Origin: Benincasa hispida
Lineage: Eukaryota > Streptophyta > Magnoliopsida > Cucurbitales > Cucurbitaceae
Direction of reading: 5' to 3'
DNA: 64,000 bases
Assembly (NCBI RefSeq): GCF_009727055.1
Contig: NC_052352.1
Span: 26,913,322-26,977,321, forward strand
Below the pieces are notes generated by a model. It had not been told where the DNA came from. It made no database searches and worked only from the letters and a program-made list of their open reading frames with translations. The position numbers and the translations under genes are program-made. Below, piece after piece: positions 22,974 to 34,885 of this stretch. The first letter of the stretch is position 1. Each line of letters begins with the position of its first letter.

Positions 22974-24811
22974 ATCATTCTAATTCATTAATTTTGACTA
23001 TAAATAAAGCATGCTCATACAATAATTAAAGGCTTTAAGACAAACCTTTGTACAACCTCTTGAAACTCGAATTCAACTGCAAATCTTCTACAAATCTTCT
23101 TGTGAACCACCTCAAGGCCTTCCCTACTATTTTCTTGGAGCCTTAGATTGAGTTGTGAGACTCAAAATAAGCTTGAATGAAAGAAATTTGGAGAAGAAGC
23201 TCACTGATGAGACTTGAAGAACACCTTCTTCAACCTCACAAGTTTCAAAGAAACTTCAGTAAGTCGTACAGTTTGCATGCTCGATTCTCAGCTCAATCTT
23301 TTCTATTTATTGCAAGACCATCATGCAAAGAAGAAGATTGCATGAAGAGCACCTCATGCTTGGAAGATTGAATCAAGAATAAGGTGGGAAATGAGTGAGC
23401 TATATGGTTGGATAGTGAGGATCTCCCACTTTTCCATTTGTGTTTTCCAATCTTTTCCAATTTCAAATTGATTTCCAAAATCAATTTTGATTTCAAAATT
23501 GAAAAATTATTAATTTTAAAAAATTAATAATAAATAAATAAATAAAATTTTAATTAATTCTAATTAATTTAATATCAAATATTAAATTAATTTTACACAA
23601 ATGTCCATCTCATGAATCCCTATTCATGAATTTAATATTTAAATATTAGTTAATTCTCGAATTCCATTTTAATTCCAAAAATAAACGTGTAATTATATCA
23701 CATATAATTACTAATTCTCTTAATTCTAATTTGAACGTTTCAAATTAACTTATCATGCTACTCTAAGGCTAATCCATTTATGAGCTAGTAGGGGGACTTC
23801 GTAGACCTACAGATCATGGGCTCCAACAATCCGAGATTAATTGGCTAAACTCTTTACACCGAATTAACCTTCATTCGTTAACTGATGAGTCACTCTACTA
23901 AAGCCCATAGTTGCACTCCCCTCAGTATAGATATATTATGTCCACTCGATATAACCATGATTAGTAAGTTAACCCTTCACAGGTTGTTCGTAATAACGAC
24001 TGGGTCAAATGTCTGTTTTACCCCCGAGATTACATCTTGTTCCTTAAGTTCTACCGATCCTCTAATGAACAATTGGTTGTAATTCGATCAACAAACCGAA
24101 TCTCTCTTGGGCCAATGAGAGAGTGGGGCCCCTTGTTCAAGACCTAGAATCAACATTTAAGAGAACAACCTCTCTACTATCTCTGAAAGCAGGTAGGAGC
24201 GAATTCTATCTTGCACCCTATATCTCCAGCTATCTGCCCGTTCTTACCCCTGAAATGGAAGTTTATTGAGCCGAAACTATTGAGCCAACCATCACCTATG
24301 AAAATCCAAGGATAATCTCGAATAACAAGAGTTCATAATTAGCTCAGGATTAATGTCAAGTTACCTAGGTCATCGCTTTGAAATAGCTAGTCAGTAAACA
24401 ACGTTATAAAGTAAGAGTGACTAATTCTATGGTCTGATCCTGTATAAACCCATTGCATAGGATGCCCCTACTCTCATGTCATAACATGTCCAAATTAGGA
24501 TCACATCGTTTATAGAACTTTACAAATCCTTGTAACAACTACAGAGTGGTCGCATCCAATAGTGTTACCAGAATAAGACACCCAATCTTATCCATATACT
24601 ATAGATCATTTTGACTATTTACTTGAACATGATCCATTTTTATGTCTCCACATAAAGTTCAAGTACTTATGTAATAGTCATAGATATTTTAGTTATTGGA
24701 TTTATTTCTAAAACGAAATAAGCAATTCATATATTCAATAACAACTTATTGAATTTTCGGAATAAGTTTTATTGTTTACAAACCACGAGTTTTAGGACAT
24801 AAAACCCAACA
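22974..24811 (-). repeat. Copia family 2 3' LTR (LTR-A) of a nested minus-strand element
   Basis: On the minus strand it starts TGTTGGGTTTTATGTCC at 24,811, directly preceded by a polypurine tract (CCAAGTGGGAGTT, 24,812-24,824). It matches LTR-B at 29,020-30,899 throughout but lacks the last 35 or so bases at its 3' end. Those bases, together with a short piece of the host gag, were deleted at the junction near 22,973. Confidence 0.85.
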
Positions 24812-25769
24812 AACTCCCACTTGGACTAAAACTCTAGTGGTAACCTATATATCTGAATATATAAAACTGAGTTTTTGGGTTTTACAGAGAAATACAATAA
24901 ACTAGGGCATCACATACCCATGATTTACCATTTGGTATCCCATACCCAATTTTCTCCCACTTGCACTAGGTTATATACTTGGTAGTCTTAGCCTTACTAG
25001 GTGATTCTCAAACCCTTTAACCGAGAGAATCGTTGTAAACATATTAACATACAATAAACTTCTTAGTAAACTATATGGGGAATGCATCTTATTTTCACAA
25101 CACTTGTTTCTCAATAATGGCTAGGAAGTCATACATTCCTCCCACTACATCGAGGTACTCTCAACTTTTTGAGTAAGATGCATCTGACCTGTCTAAAACA
25201 ACCTTTTGTTTACAGTGTCAATTTTAATCAATAACTCTTTATTGATATATGCAAGCTGAAAACAAATAATACATGATGATCTCGAACAATATCCCAATAA
25301 TTGGAATAATGTTGAGAAAACAATTTAAGGCAATTAGAATGTTTTTCACTGGATTTCATGTTCTATCAAATAGACCTAGAAATCTTGAACTTTCTATACT
25401 TTGATCTAATCGAAGTATTTCGGTTTTATTTTACCTAACAAGTTTTGTACATTTTGAACTTTTCACGTGTTGTAAGCTTATCACTTAGATTAAATAACTA
25501 CTTGCCTTTATTGATTTCTAGCCGTTTTAAATATCTAAATATTTGCAAATAGGTTTTAATTAGGTTGTTCTTAACAGAAGTTGCTATGCAATAGAACAAA
25601 CATAACTTTTGCTAATGAACATTTCATTTACAACAAAAATATATACAATTTGTTCTTTACAATAAGATAAACTAGCTCTTATTACAATAATAAGAGCTAA
25701 TAAGATCATCTTCAGGTAGCAAACATCTCTCACTGGTCATGTTGAGGATAGCAAGCAATCTTCAGGAAC

Positions 25770-26630
25770 AGTTTGCCTATTTTGCTTTCTCTGCTCTTTT
25801 CTCAGCAAAGTATTGAGGGCAGTTTCTCTTCTAGTGCCCTTCCTCGTTACAATGGAAACACTTTCTTTTATCTATAGCGTTAACCTTGCTTTTTCTACCA
25901 GCGATATTCTTCTTCCCTTTCCCTTTGTTCTTCTTACCAAGAATACTCTTAGTCTGTGAAGAAGAAGCAACATCAAGCTTTTTAAAGGAGTTCCTCTTTT
26001 TTCAGTGGTAGTAACGTGTACTTCTGGTTCCAGACCTTTAGCTCTCATCATTGTCTAGTAAGCCTATAGCTCATTTAGAAGAGTAGTCAAGTTGTATTCT
26101 ATCTTATTCATAAGCATGTTCATGCAAAACTGCAGAAAACTCTTCGGAAGAGATTCTAGAATAAAACCGACTTGAATTTTCTCGTCAATGACAACCCCAT
26201 TTACTTCCACCACATTGAAATGGACTATCATGTCTAAGATATGTTCTTTAACAGAGGACCCCTTTTCATACGACAGTTGTAAACATATTTAATAGCATCA
26301 TGCCTTAGGGAGAAGGACGATTGTCTGAACATCCCACGAAGAGATTCCATAATCTCCTTGGCAGTACCTATAGTCTCATGTTTTTTTTGCCAAGACATCA
26401 GTTATGCTAGCGAGGATATAGACATGGGCTTTGTCATTCACCCTGATCCATCTATTGTATGCATCCCGAACAGTTCAGTTTGGATTTAAGCCAGGAATGG
26501 GAGGACAATCCTTTGTTAAAATGAACCATAAATCGTCTATCACCAATATAGTATTCAGATTTGATTTCCAAGTTGCATAATTATCCCCAATCATCAGAGG
26601 CCAATAATTGTACTAGTGAACTTGTCATTC
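25770..26630 (-). pseudogene. Copia gag of the nested element (broken)
   Basis: Minus-strand reading finds ATWKSNLNTILVIDDLWF, DAYNRWIRVNDKAHVYILAS, EIMESLRGMFRQSSFSLRH and a zinc knuckle region near 25,790-25,865 (CNEEGH, then RNCPQYFAEK). Stops and frame changes are scattered (for example after GLNPN, in an A run near 26,380, and before the zinc knuckle), so no protein can be made. Same gag superfamily as 22,156 and 37,296 but more distant. Confidence 0.8.
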
Positions 26631-27104
26631 TAAAAAAATATAAACAAATTTTATAAGTGAATTACTTTTTAAACCCAATCAAGTTTTAGCAAAGTAATAA
26701 TATACCCAAGATTATTTTTGCAACGATACTACAACAAGACATTCTTGACTAAATACTATCTCCAGAATAACTCATATTCCGATAATCATTTCGCTACCAT
26801 TTTTGGTCAGAAATTACTAACTCTTTAGTACTTCTGGTGTAACCCTCTATTTTTAAACCTCAGAAGTCCGATCCCAAAGTTGGAAAGTCAAAGTTGAAAC
26901 TGACTTTATAAATTCTATCCATTTCTGGAGTTTGAGTTGTTCTGAATCCATTGTTAAAACCCTCCGAAGGGATAGCCGTCGTTAAACGATTAGCGAGGCC
27001 GACTTAAAGATGACAAACAGGCGCAATATAATGTCACAGTTCAAACCAACAGAAGAGACCGTAGGATATGTTGACACATATCCTTCACCCACTTACTAGG
27101 AACT

Positions 27105-27550
27105 ACTTCCCCCATTTGATTTGGTTGATCTCATGACGAACACTTTTAGAATGGAGGTCATTAACAGGGTGACACGAAGTGCTGCACGGATCTCACGATG
27201 GGAATTATCTAGGGACGTGAGAATTGAAATCAATATATCATATATTTTATTTTCCATAGAACAACTTCCCCTCATTTATCATGATCAATTCACGCAAATA
27301 CTTTCCAAATAGAGGTCACTCCCAGGGTGACACGAAGTACCGCATGAACCTTTCGGTGTGAATATCTTGAGAACATGAAAATTTAAAATAAAACATCACA
27401 ATTGATTTTAAAGTGAACAACTTCCCCCATTCACCAAAATTTCATGTAAACACTTTCTGAATGGAGGTCACTCCTAGGGTGACACGAAGTGCCACATGAA
27501 TTTCGATTGTGAACTCTTAGGGACGTGAGAGCTAAAAATAACTATATCAT
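27105..27550. repeat. Three tandem degenerate repeats of about 155 bp in the nested copia leader
   Basis: Units start near 27,105, 27,258 and 27,414. Each has CAACTTCCCCxATT, then AATxGAGGTCA followed by GGGTGACACGAAGTxCCxCA, then a GGGACGTGAGA-like end. The core GGTCACTCCTAGGGTGACA is partly self-complementary. Related modules occur on the opposite strand in the family 1 leaders (21,590-21,780; 36,690-36,900). Confidence 0.75.
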
Positions 27551-29019
27551 ATATGTTTATTAATCTCTCACTAAAGCGTTCTAACATATCATATACCTTT
27601 TTTTATTTTCACTAAAGTGTTCTAATAGCATATCATATATGTTATTAAACTCCCATTGAAGTATTCTAATGTTAAACGGAGTATACATTTTCTTAGGCTT
27701 GTTCCGACTAATTAAACAACCTAAGTCTAGGTGTTTATCCAAGTATAACATTTTTATTTGGATTTAACCTACGATGTCTAGGTGATAAACTAGTTTTAAA
27801 ACCTCACATCCCTCACGTATTGCTCATAAAATGGGTTAACAACGCTAAATTATTTGGCCATAATCCCCAGGTAGGAGGTGTTCCGTAAACCGTCAACTTA
27901 AATACCTCTAACCTTCAATAGGATTATATACCAGTTTGAGTTTGTAACCCGAGTTTTATAAGTATAATGACCTATTTTAACTATTAAAATGAGTGGTTAA
28001 CCTACGTGAGCATGCAACTGTTCTTTATGGATTTTAAATGTCTAACCTAAGATTATAATAACTTACAAAATTTTAGACATGCTAAACATCCATAACATAC
28101 ATCAAAGGTATTTAATATTTAATAAAACATTTATATTAAATAAAAGAAACCCTAAACATGCATACTATATATTATAACATTTTATAACATACTTTCAATG
28201 CATGTAACATGCTTCCTATTGTGGGATTTTAAATCTACATGGCATACTGTATGCACATATAAGATTTATTTAATTATAACATACATCACATGTATAAATA
28301 ATTAAACACATATTGATATGGCTTTAGTTTTGCCATTTTCAAGCAAACAAAGGCCTAATTCTTACAAAACCCAACAAGAAATAGCTCCAAAACTCTTCCG
28401 GACCACTCGAACCGCTCCAAACTGGATCCAAATAGCTTGAACCGGACTTGACAAGAAGAGAATTGGTCGAACCGACTCAAAACTTGCTCACGCAAACGTT
28501 AAACTGGACAAGAACTCGTTTCCTCGCTCGGTCAACGCTTGTCGAACCGGTCAAACTCGTCTGACCGTTTGATACTCGATCCTCGACTACTGGATGAAGA
28601 AAACTCAATCGTTGGCTGGTTCAAACTTGCTGCTCAACCAGTTCAACTCGCTGCTCGATAGCTCAATTCGCTACTCGACGCTTGTTGAAACTTGATCCTC
28701 GCTCGAATATGAGTAGCGATGCAATGTTGCCTGGACAGAAGCTCACAATCAGTTTTCTACAACTCGACCTTCTTCACTTCTTTCTTCAATTACAACTTAA
28801 TTTCAACTCTAATGACTCCAAATAAATTACAGACTCTTGAGCACACACATAAGCTCATTAAACAAGAGTCAATTACAAATTTAACCAAGAAATCAAAGAG
28901 AATTTAAATGCCAAATCTCATAAAACCATATCAATGCACCATTTTCATACATCTCATGTAAAAACACCCACCACACAAAAATTAAACAAAATTGAATACT
29001 TAAATGATGCTATACCAAT

Positions 29020-30899
29020 TGTAAGAGTATATCAGCATGCAGCAGAAGCAACAAGGGTCAATAAGTATTCTAATTCATTAATTTTGGCTATAAATAAAGC
29101 ATGCTGATACAATAGTAAGAGGGTTTCAAGACATACCTTTGTAAAACCTCTTGAAACTCTAATTCAGTTACAAATCTTCTCCAAATCTTCTTATGAACCA
29201 CTTCAAAGCCTTCCCTACGATTCTCTTAGAGCCTAAGATTGAGTTGTGGGATTCAAAATAAGCTTGAATGAAGGAAATTTGAAGAAGAAGCTCACTGATG
29301 CAACTTGAAGAACACCTTTTTCAACCTCACAAGTTTTCAACAAAACTTTAGCAAGTTCATACAGTTTGCATGCTCGATTCTCAGCTCAATCTTTCCTATT
29401 TATTGTAAGACCATCATGCAAAGAAGAAGACTGCATGAAGAGCACCTCATGCTTGGAAGATTGAATCAAGAATAAGGTGGGAAATGAGTGAGCTATATGG
29501 TTGGATAGTGGAGATCTCCCACTTTTTCCATTTGTGTTCTCCAATCTTTTTCCAATTTCAAATTGATTTCCAAAATCAATTTTGGTTTCAAAATTAGAAA
29601 AACTTTATTAACTTTACAAAATTAATTTCATAAATTAATTTTCTAATATAATAAATAATTAAACAATTTAATTAATTCTAATTAATTTAATATCAAATAT
29701 TATATTAATTTTACATAAATTCCACCTCATGAATCCCTATTCATGAATTTAATATTTAAATCATATTTAAATATTAATTAATTCTCAAATTCCGTTTTAA
29801 TTCAAAAAATAAACGCGTAATTATATCACATATAATTACTAATACCCTTAATTCTAATTTGAACGTTTCAAATTAACTTATCACGCTACTCTAAAGCTAA
29901 TCCATTTATGAGCTAGTAGGGGGATCTCGTGAACCTATAGATCATGGGCTCCAACCATCCGAGATTAATTGGCTAAACTTTTTACACCGAATTAACCCCC
30001 ATTCGTTAACTAATGGGTCACTCCACTAAAGCCCATAGTTGCACTCCCCTCACTGTTGATATATTATGTCCACTCAATATAACCATGATTAGTAAGTTAA
30101 CCTTTCATAGGTTATTCGTAATAATGGCTGGGTTAAATTTTTGTTTTAACCCCAAGATTACTCTTGTCCTTAAGTCCCACTGATCCTCTAATGATCAATT
30201 GGTTTGTGATCCGATCAACAAATTGAGTCTCTCTCGAGCCAATGAGAGGGTGGGGCCACTTATTCAAGACTCAGAGTTACCACTTAAGGGAATAACCTCT
30301 CTACAATCCCTGAAAGCGGGTAGGAGTGAATTCCATCTTGCACCCTATGTCCCCAGCTATCTACCTGTTTTTACCCCTGAAATGGAGGTTTATTGAGTCG
30401 GCATTATTGAGCCAACCCTCACCTATGCAAATCTAAGGATAATGCCGAATAAACAGAAGTTCATAGTTAGCTCAGGATTAAGGTCAAGTTACCTAGGCCA
30501 TCGCTTTGAAATAGTCAGTCTTAAACAGTAAACAGCGTTATAAAGTAAGAATGACTAATTTCGTGGTCCGATCTTGTACAAACTCATTGCACAAAACACC
30601 CCCACTCCTCATGTCATAAAATGTACAAATTAGGATCACATCATCTGTAGAACTTTACAACTCTTTGTAACAACCACAGAGTGGGCCGCATCCAATAGTG
30701 TTACCAGAATAAGGTACCCAACCTTATTCATAAACTATAGATCATTTTGACTATTTACTCGAACTTGATCCACTTTTAGTTTATTTGATTTATTTCTAAA
30801 GTAAAATAAGAAATTCATATATTCAATAACAACTTGTTGAACTTTTAGAATAAATTTTATTGTTTGCAAACCACGAGTTTTAGGACATAAAACCCAATA
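29020..30899 (-). repeat. Copia family 2 5' LTR (LTR-B) of the nested element
   Basis: On the minus strand it runs from about 30,899 (CCCAATA on the plus strand where CCCAACA is expected, so the first bases are TATTGGG) to TCTTACA ending at 29,020; 1,880 bp. It is next to a primer-binding site. The plus-strand bases after it, GGAAC (30,900-30,904), would be one side of the 5-bp target duplication; the other side was deleted at LTR-A. Confidence 0.85.
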
Positions 30900-32741
30900 G
30901 GAACTGCCCCAGATATTTGGCAGAAAAGAAGAAGGCCAAACAAGGTAAATGTGATTTGCTTCTTTTGGAAACTTGTTTAATGGAGAATGATGATTCTGCC
31001 TGGATTATTGATTCTGGGGCCACTAACCATCTTTATTCTTCATTTCAGGGAATTAATTCCTAACGGCAACTTGATGCTGGTGAGATGACAATGTGAGTTG
31101 GAACCGGGCACGTCGTCTCAGCTTTGGCAGTGAGAAGTCTCGGATTGACTTTGTAGAACAAATTTCTCATTTTGAATGATGTAATGTTGTTCCTTATTTA
31201 AAAAACAAAACTTTTTTTCTTTCAATAAATTGTTTATTACAAAGAATTGTGTTGATATATATTTTGCAAAACTAGAAAATAATTTGTATATGCTAAGATC
31301 ATTAGCAACAAATGCCCTCCATAACATAGAGATGTTTAAAACTGTTGTAACTCAACATAAAAGACATAGAATTTCTCCTAAGGAAAATGCCCAACTTTGG
31401 CACCTAAGACTAGGACACATTAATGTCGATAGGATTGAGAAGTTGGTGAAGAATGGACTTCTAAGCGAGTTAGAAAAAAATTCTTTACCTGTGTGTGAGT
31501 CAGCCTTGAAGGTAAGATGACTAAAAGACCTTTTACTAGAAAAGGTTTATAGGGCCAAAGAACCTCTAGAGCTAGTACATTCAGATCTTTATGGTCCGAT
31601 GAATGTAAAAGCTAGGGGAGGTTATGAATATTTCATCACTTTTACTAATGATTATTCAAGATATGGGTACGTTTATTTAAAGAACAGTTGCAAATATAGA
31701 CATTAGAACCACAGTATTTGCAAATATAACATAATGTAAAAAAGAATTTACAAATATGGCCAAATTTAAATAGTCTATAAGTGATAGACCATATTATTGG
31801 TAGGAGTCTATCAGTGATAGACCATATCATTGGTAAGAGTCTATCAACAATAGAAGTTTCTATCAACAATAGAAGTTTATCACTGGTAGACTTGGGAGTC
31901 TATCAACGATTGAAGTCTATAGTTGATAGACTTGGTTATATTTACAATTTTTTTTAGATGATGTTATACACTTGGTTATTATTCCTAAAAATGCTACCAA
32001 TTGCAATTACCCTTTATTTAATGCAACATAAATCTGAATATTTTGAAAAGTTCAAAGAATTCAAGGCTGAAGTTGAAAATGAATTAAATAGAACGATTAA
32101 AACATTTTGATCTGATCGAGGTGGAGAGTTTATGGATTTAACTTTCCAGAACTATATGAAAGAACATGGAATAGTATCTCAACTCTCAGCACCTGGTACA
32201 CCTCAGCAAAATGGTGTATCAGAATGGAGAAATCGAACCCTGTTAGACATGGTTTGGTCTATGATGAGTTACGCTTCCTTACTTGACTTGTTTTGGGGTT
32301 ATGTAGTGGAGACAACAACATACATCCTAAACTATGTTCCCTTCAAGAGTTTTTCCAGAATACCTTTGGAGTTATGGAATGGTTGTAAAGCTAGTTTACG
32401 TCATTTCAGAATCTGAAGTTGCCCAGCACATGTGCTTGAGGCTAATCCTAAGAAATTGGAACCATGTTAAAGGTTATGCATATTTGTAGGCTACCATAAA
32501 GGAATGAGAGGTGGTTATTTCTTTGATCCTAAAGAAAATAAAGTATTTGTATCGACAAATGCTACTTTTCTTGAGGAAGACTACACAAGAAAGCACAGAC
32601 TCATAAGTAAAATCGTATTGAATGGGATTTCCAAAGAAACTACTGAATCTTCAACAAGAGTTTTTGAAGAATCTAGTACCTCAACAAGAGTTGTTGAAGT
32701 AGGTTCGTCTAGTAGGTCAAATCCACCTCAAGTGATGAGGG
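30900..32741 (+). pseudogene. Copia protease-integrase region (broken), continuation of the gag at 22,156
   Basis: Resumes in the zinc knuckle (NCPRYLAEKKKAK). The protease site WIIDSGATNH follows at about 31,000-31,030, then a stop. GAG-pre-integrase with the His-His part of the zinc-binding motif (LWHLRLGHINVDRIEKLV) lies at about 31,393-31,450; the second Cys of the CC pair is lost (CESA). The integrase core has HSDLYGP, then SDRGGEF (about 32,110-32,130) and the Glu block NGVSEWRNRTLLD. It is broken by stops and by a MITE at 31,681-32,012. It ends at about 32,741 where LTR 2 begins; reverse transcriptase and RNase H are absent. Confidence 0.85.
31681..32012. mobile_element. Mutator-like MITE with 9-bp target duplication
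   Basis: A 332-bp insert in the copia integrase. TTTATTTAA occurs on both sides (31,672-31,680 and 32,013-32,021), a 9-bp target duplication typical of Mutator-like elements. The ends AGAACAGTTGCAA and (reverse complement) GGGTAATTGCAA form a short imperfect inverted repeat. The centre holds several GTCTATCA/TGATAGAC units. No coding sequence. A shorter relative is at 61,829-62,016. Confidence 0.85.
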
Positions 32742-34885
32742 TGTTAGGGTTGTTGCCCTAAACTCTCGTTGGGTTCTATAGTTTGTAAACACCTATATTG
32801 AACAAATGCTTGTGATGTAATAATATGAGATTTTTTTTTTACTGTTGTCTATGAAACATTAGATGTTTTATTTGCATTTACCACAAACCAATAAACTAAG
32901 ATCCCTTGTTTTTTTATTGTAACTTAAGCATGTTGTGGAGACATACAAATGGATCATGCCTTAAGTGATAACCTAAATAGTCTATAGTATATGGATATAG
33001 GAGGAAAACCTTATCCTGGTGACATTACGGATACGGCCTACTTTGTAGATAGTTACAAGTGTTGTGACGTGCTACAGGTGGTCTGTTCCTGATCATTCAT
33101 GTGGAGACATGCGAGTGGGGGTGTCCTATACAAAGGAGTTTGTATAAGATCGGACCACAAAATGTTTAGTCTCATTATATAACGCCGTTCATGACAGAGA
33201 ATTTATTTCACTAGGATGACCATAGGTAACATGACCTTAATCCTGAATGAGTTGGGAACTCTTGCCTTTGAGGGCGGTCCTTTGATTTGCATAGGTGCGA
33301 GTGGCTAGATTGCCGACTAAAACCTACCACTTTGGGGAGTCATCTGATTGGGGAGCTAGGAACTTAGCTACACAAGATGGAATTCACTCATTTCCCAAAG
33401 CAGGGGTAAGTAGATAGATTGCTCCCTTAAGGGCTGATTCTGAGGCTTGAACGATGTGGCGCCACACACCTTCTGAAGGCTGGAAAGGTGTCCACTCATA
33501 GTAGGACTATGATGTATTATTCATTAGAGGAATCAGTGGTCTTAAGGAGTTAGATGTAACTACAAGGGCAAAACGATAAATTGGCCCAGTTGTACTCATG
33601 AGCATCTATGAAAGGTTATTGTGTTGTTGACTGGTTATATCCAATGGACACATAAATATATTTGTAGTGAGAAGAGTGCAGCTATCGGTCTTTATTGGAG
33701 TGTTCAGCAGTTAATGGATGGTAGATCTCGTGACTAAAGAGTTTAGTTGGCTATTCACATACCGTTGGAGCTTTAAGCTACAGGTCTATAAGGTCCCATT
33801 GGTAGCTCAATGGATTCAAGTTGAGAATTAGTTTTCGGGTCAGTTTGAAGTGTCAAATTGATAAGAGGGAGTTTGATTATATGTAATATAATTAAACTGG
33901 TCCAATTATATGTGACATAGTTGACATGATGTATGAGATACATTAATTGGAGGAAAATGATATAAATATGATTTATATCAAGTGAAAGAGAAAAGGACTA
34001 TGGTTTAAATGTTACATATGATGTAATATTAAAAATATAGGTTATAAATATAATATGATAAGTTAGTTATTATATTTATTTATAATTAAAACAATTATGA
34101 GATAGTTATGGGTGGTTTTTTCCTTTAACCGTGTGTGAAAGTGAGAGGTTGTATTTAGTTTTCATAACTAAAGGATAAAATGAAAAATGTTTTCATTTTG
34201 TAAAGAATCGCTTCATTAAGTACACAACCTATCATTTAGCTCAAGAGAGACTACACGACAGTCATCAAGTGTTTGTCTAAGCGATCGTGTACACGCACCA
34301 TTCTCTAAATAATCGTGTAGTTTTTTACTAAACGATAGCGTGGCAAGCGAGCTTCACTAAACGATCGTGTAAATGATCACACCTGATTTCCTAAATGATT
34401 GTGTACCTACTGAAATTTTACTAAACGATCAAGCACAAAGTCTATACGATAGACACTATACTCTCCCACATGCTTGATCGTTGAGTTCGATCGTTGTTTA
34501 CTCCAAACCTCTACCAAATTCATAACAGAGCCCACACCTCCTGGATTCTCACTTTTAGAATACCAAGGTTACTGAGTGGTGGTGTCTGATAGATTACTTG
34601 TTCATGGAGAAGATTGTTCGTGACTACTGAGCGACTGAGTAGATGGTCTGGGTGAGAGTGAGATATTGTTGTCCAAGGTCTTCACAAGAGCGAGAGGTTA
34701 ACAGAAGAAAAGTTCTTCAAAGATATGGCTCTTGTTCCCTTTGTATTTATTTATGAAAGCATATCGTAATTTGTTATAAGATGTATAACTAGTTTGTATG
34801 TTTGTGAATGCTTGTAATTCTGTCACAATGAATTTGGAAAGATCTTGCTTCCACTCATAGGTTCTCTTTGATAAGAGTTCCTTCA
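32742..34885 (+). repeat. Copia family 1 LTR (LTR 2)
   Basis: Starts TGTTAGGGTTGTTGCCC and ends CCTTCA, two bases before TGGTATCAGAGCC (34,888-34,900); 2,144 bp. It follows integrase sequence directly, with no polypurine tract, so it is the 5' LTR of a second element inserted into the first. The five bases before it are GAGGG; the matching copy was not found. Its 3' part contains repeated (T)AAACGATCGTGTA-type modules (34,275-34,500). Confidence 0.8.

Larger units (their letters stand above)
24812..29019 (-). mobile_element. Internal region of nested copia family 2 element (minus, deleted)
   Basis: Lies between LTR-A and LTR-B, so the whole element is 22,974-30,899 on the minus strand. A primer-binding-site-like TGGTATAGCATC is next to LTR-B (about 29,006-29,017) and a polypurine tract is next to LTR-A. 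Only gag is recognisable (about 25,770-26,630). Protease, integrase, reverse transcriptase and RNase H are missing. The leader (about 26,640-29,000) contains three tandem degenerate repeats and a GC-richer block of short motifs at about 28,400-28,700. The 24,825-25,770 part is not recognised. Confidence 0.8.

Noticed and set aside
30199..30396. Short frames inside family 2 LTRs (also 23,885-24,082 and 41,272-41,472)
   Set aside because: They mirror the same LTR segment in both orientations and share no protein domain.
31770..31940. CRISPR-like array of GTCTATCA repeats
   Set aside because: Units are short, in both orientations and unevenly spaced, inside a MITE of a plant genome.
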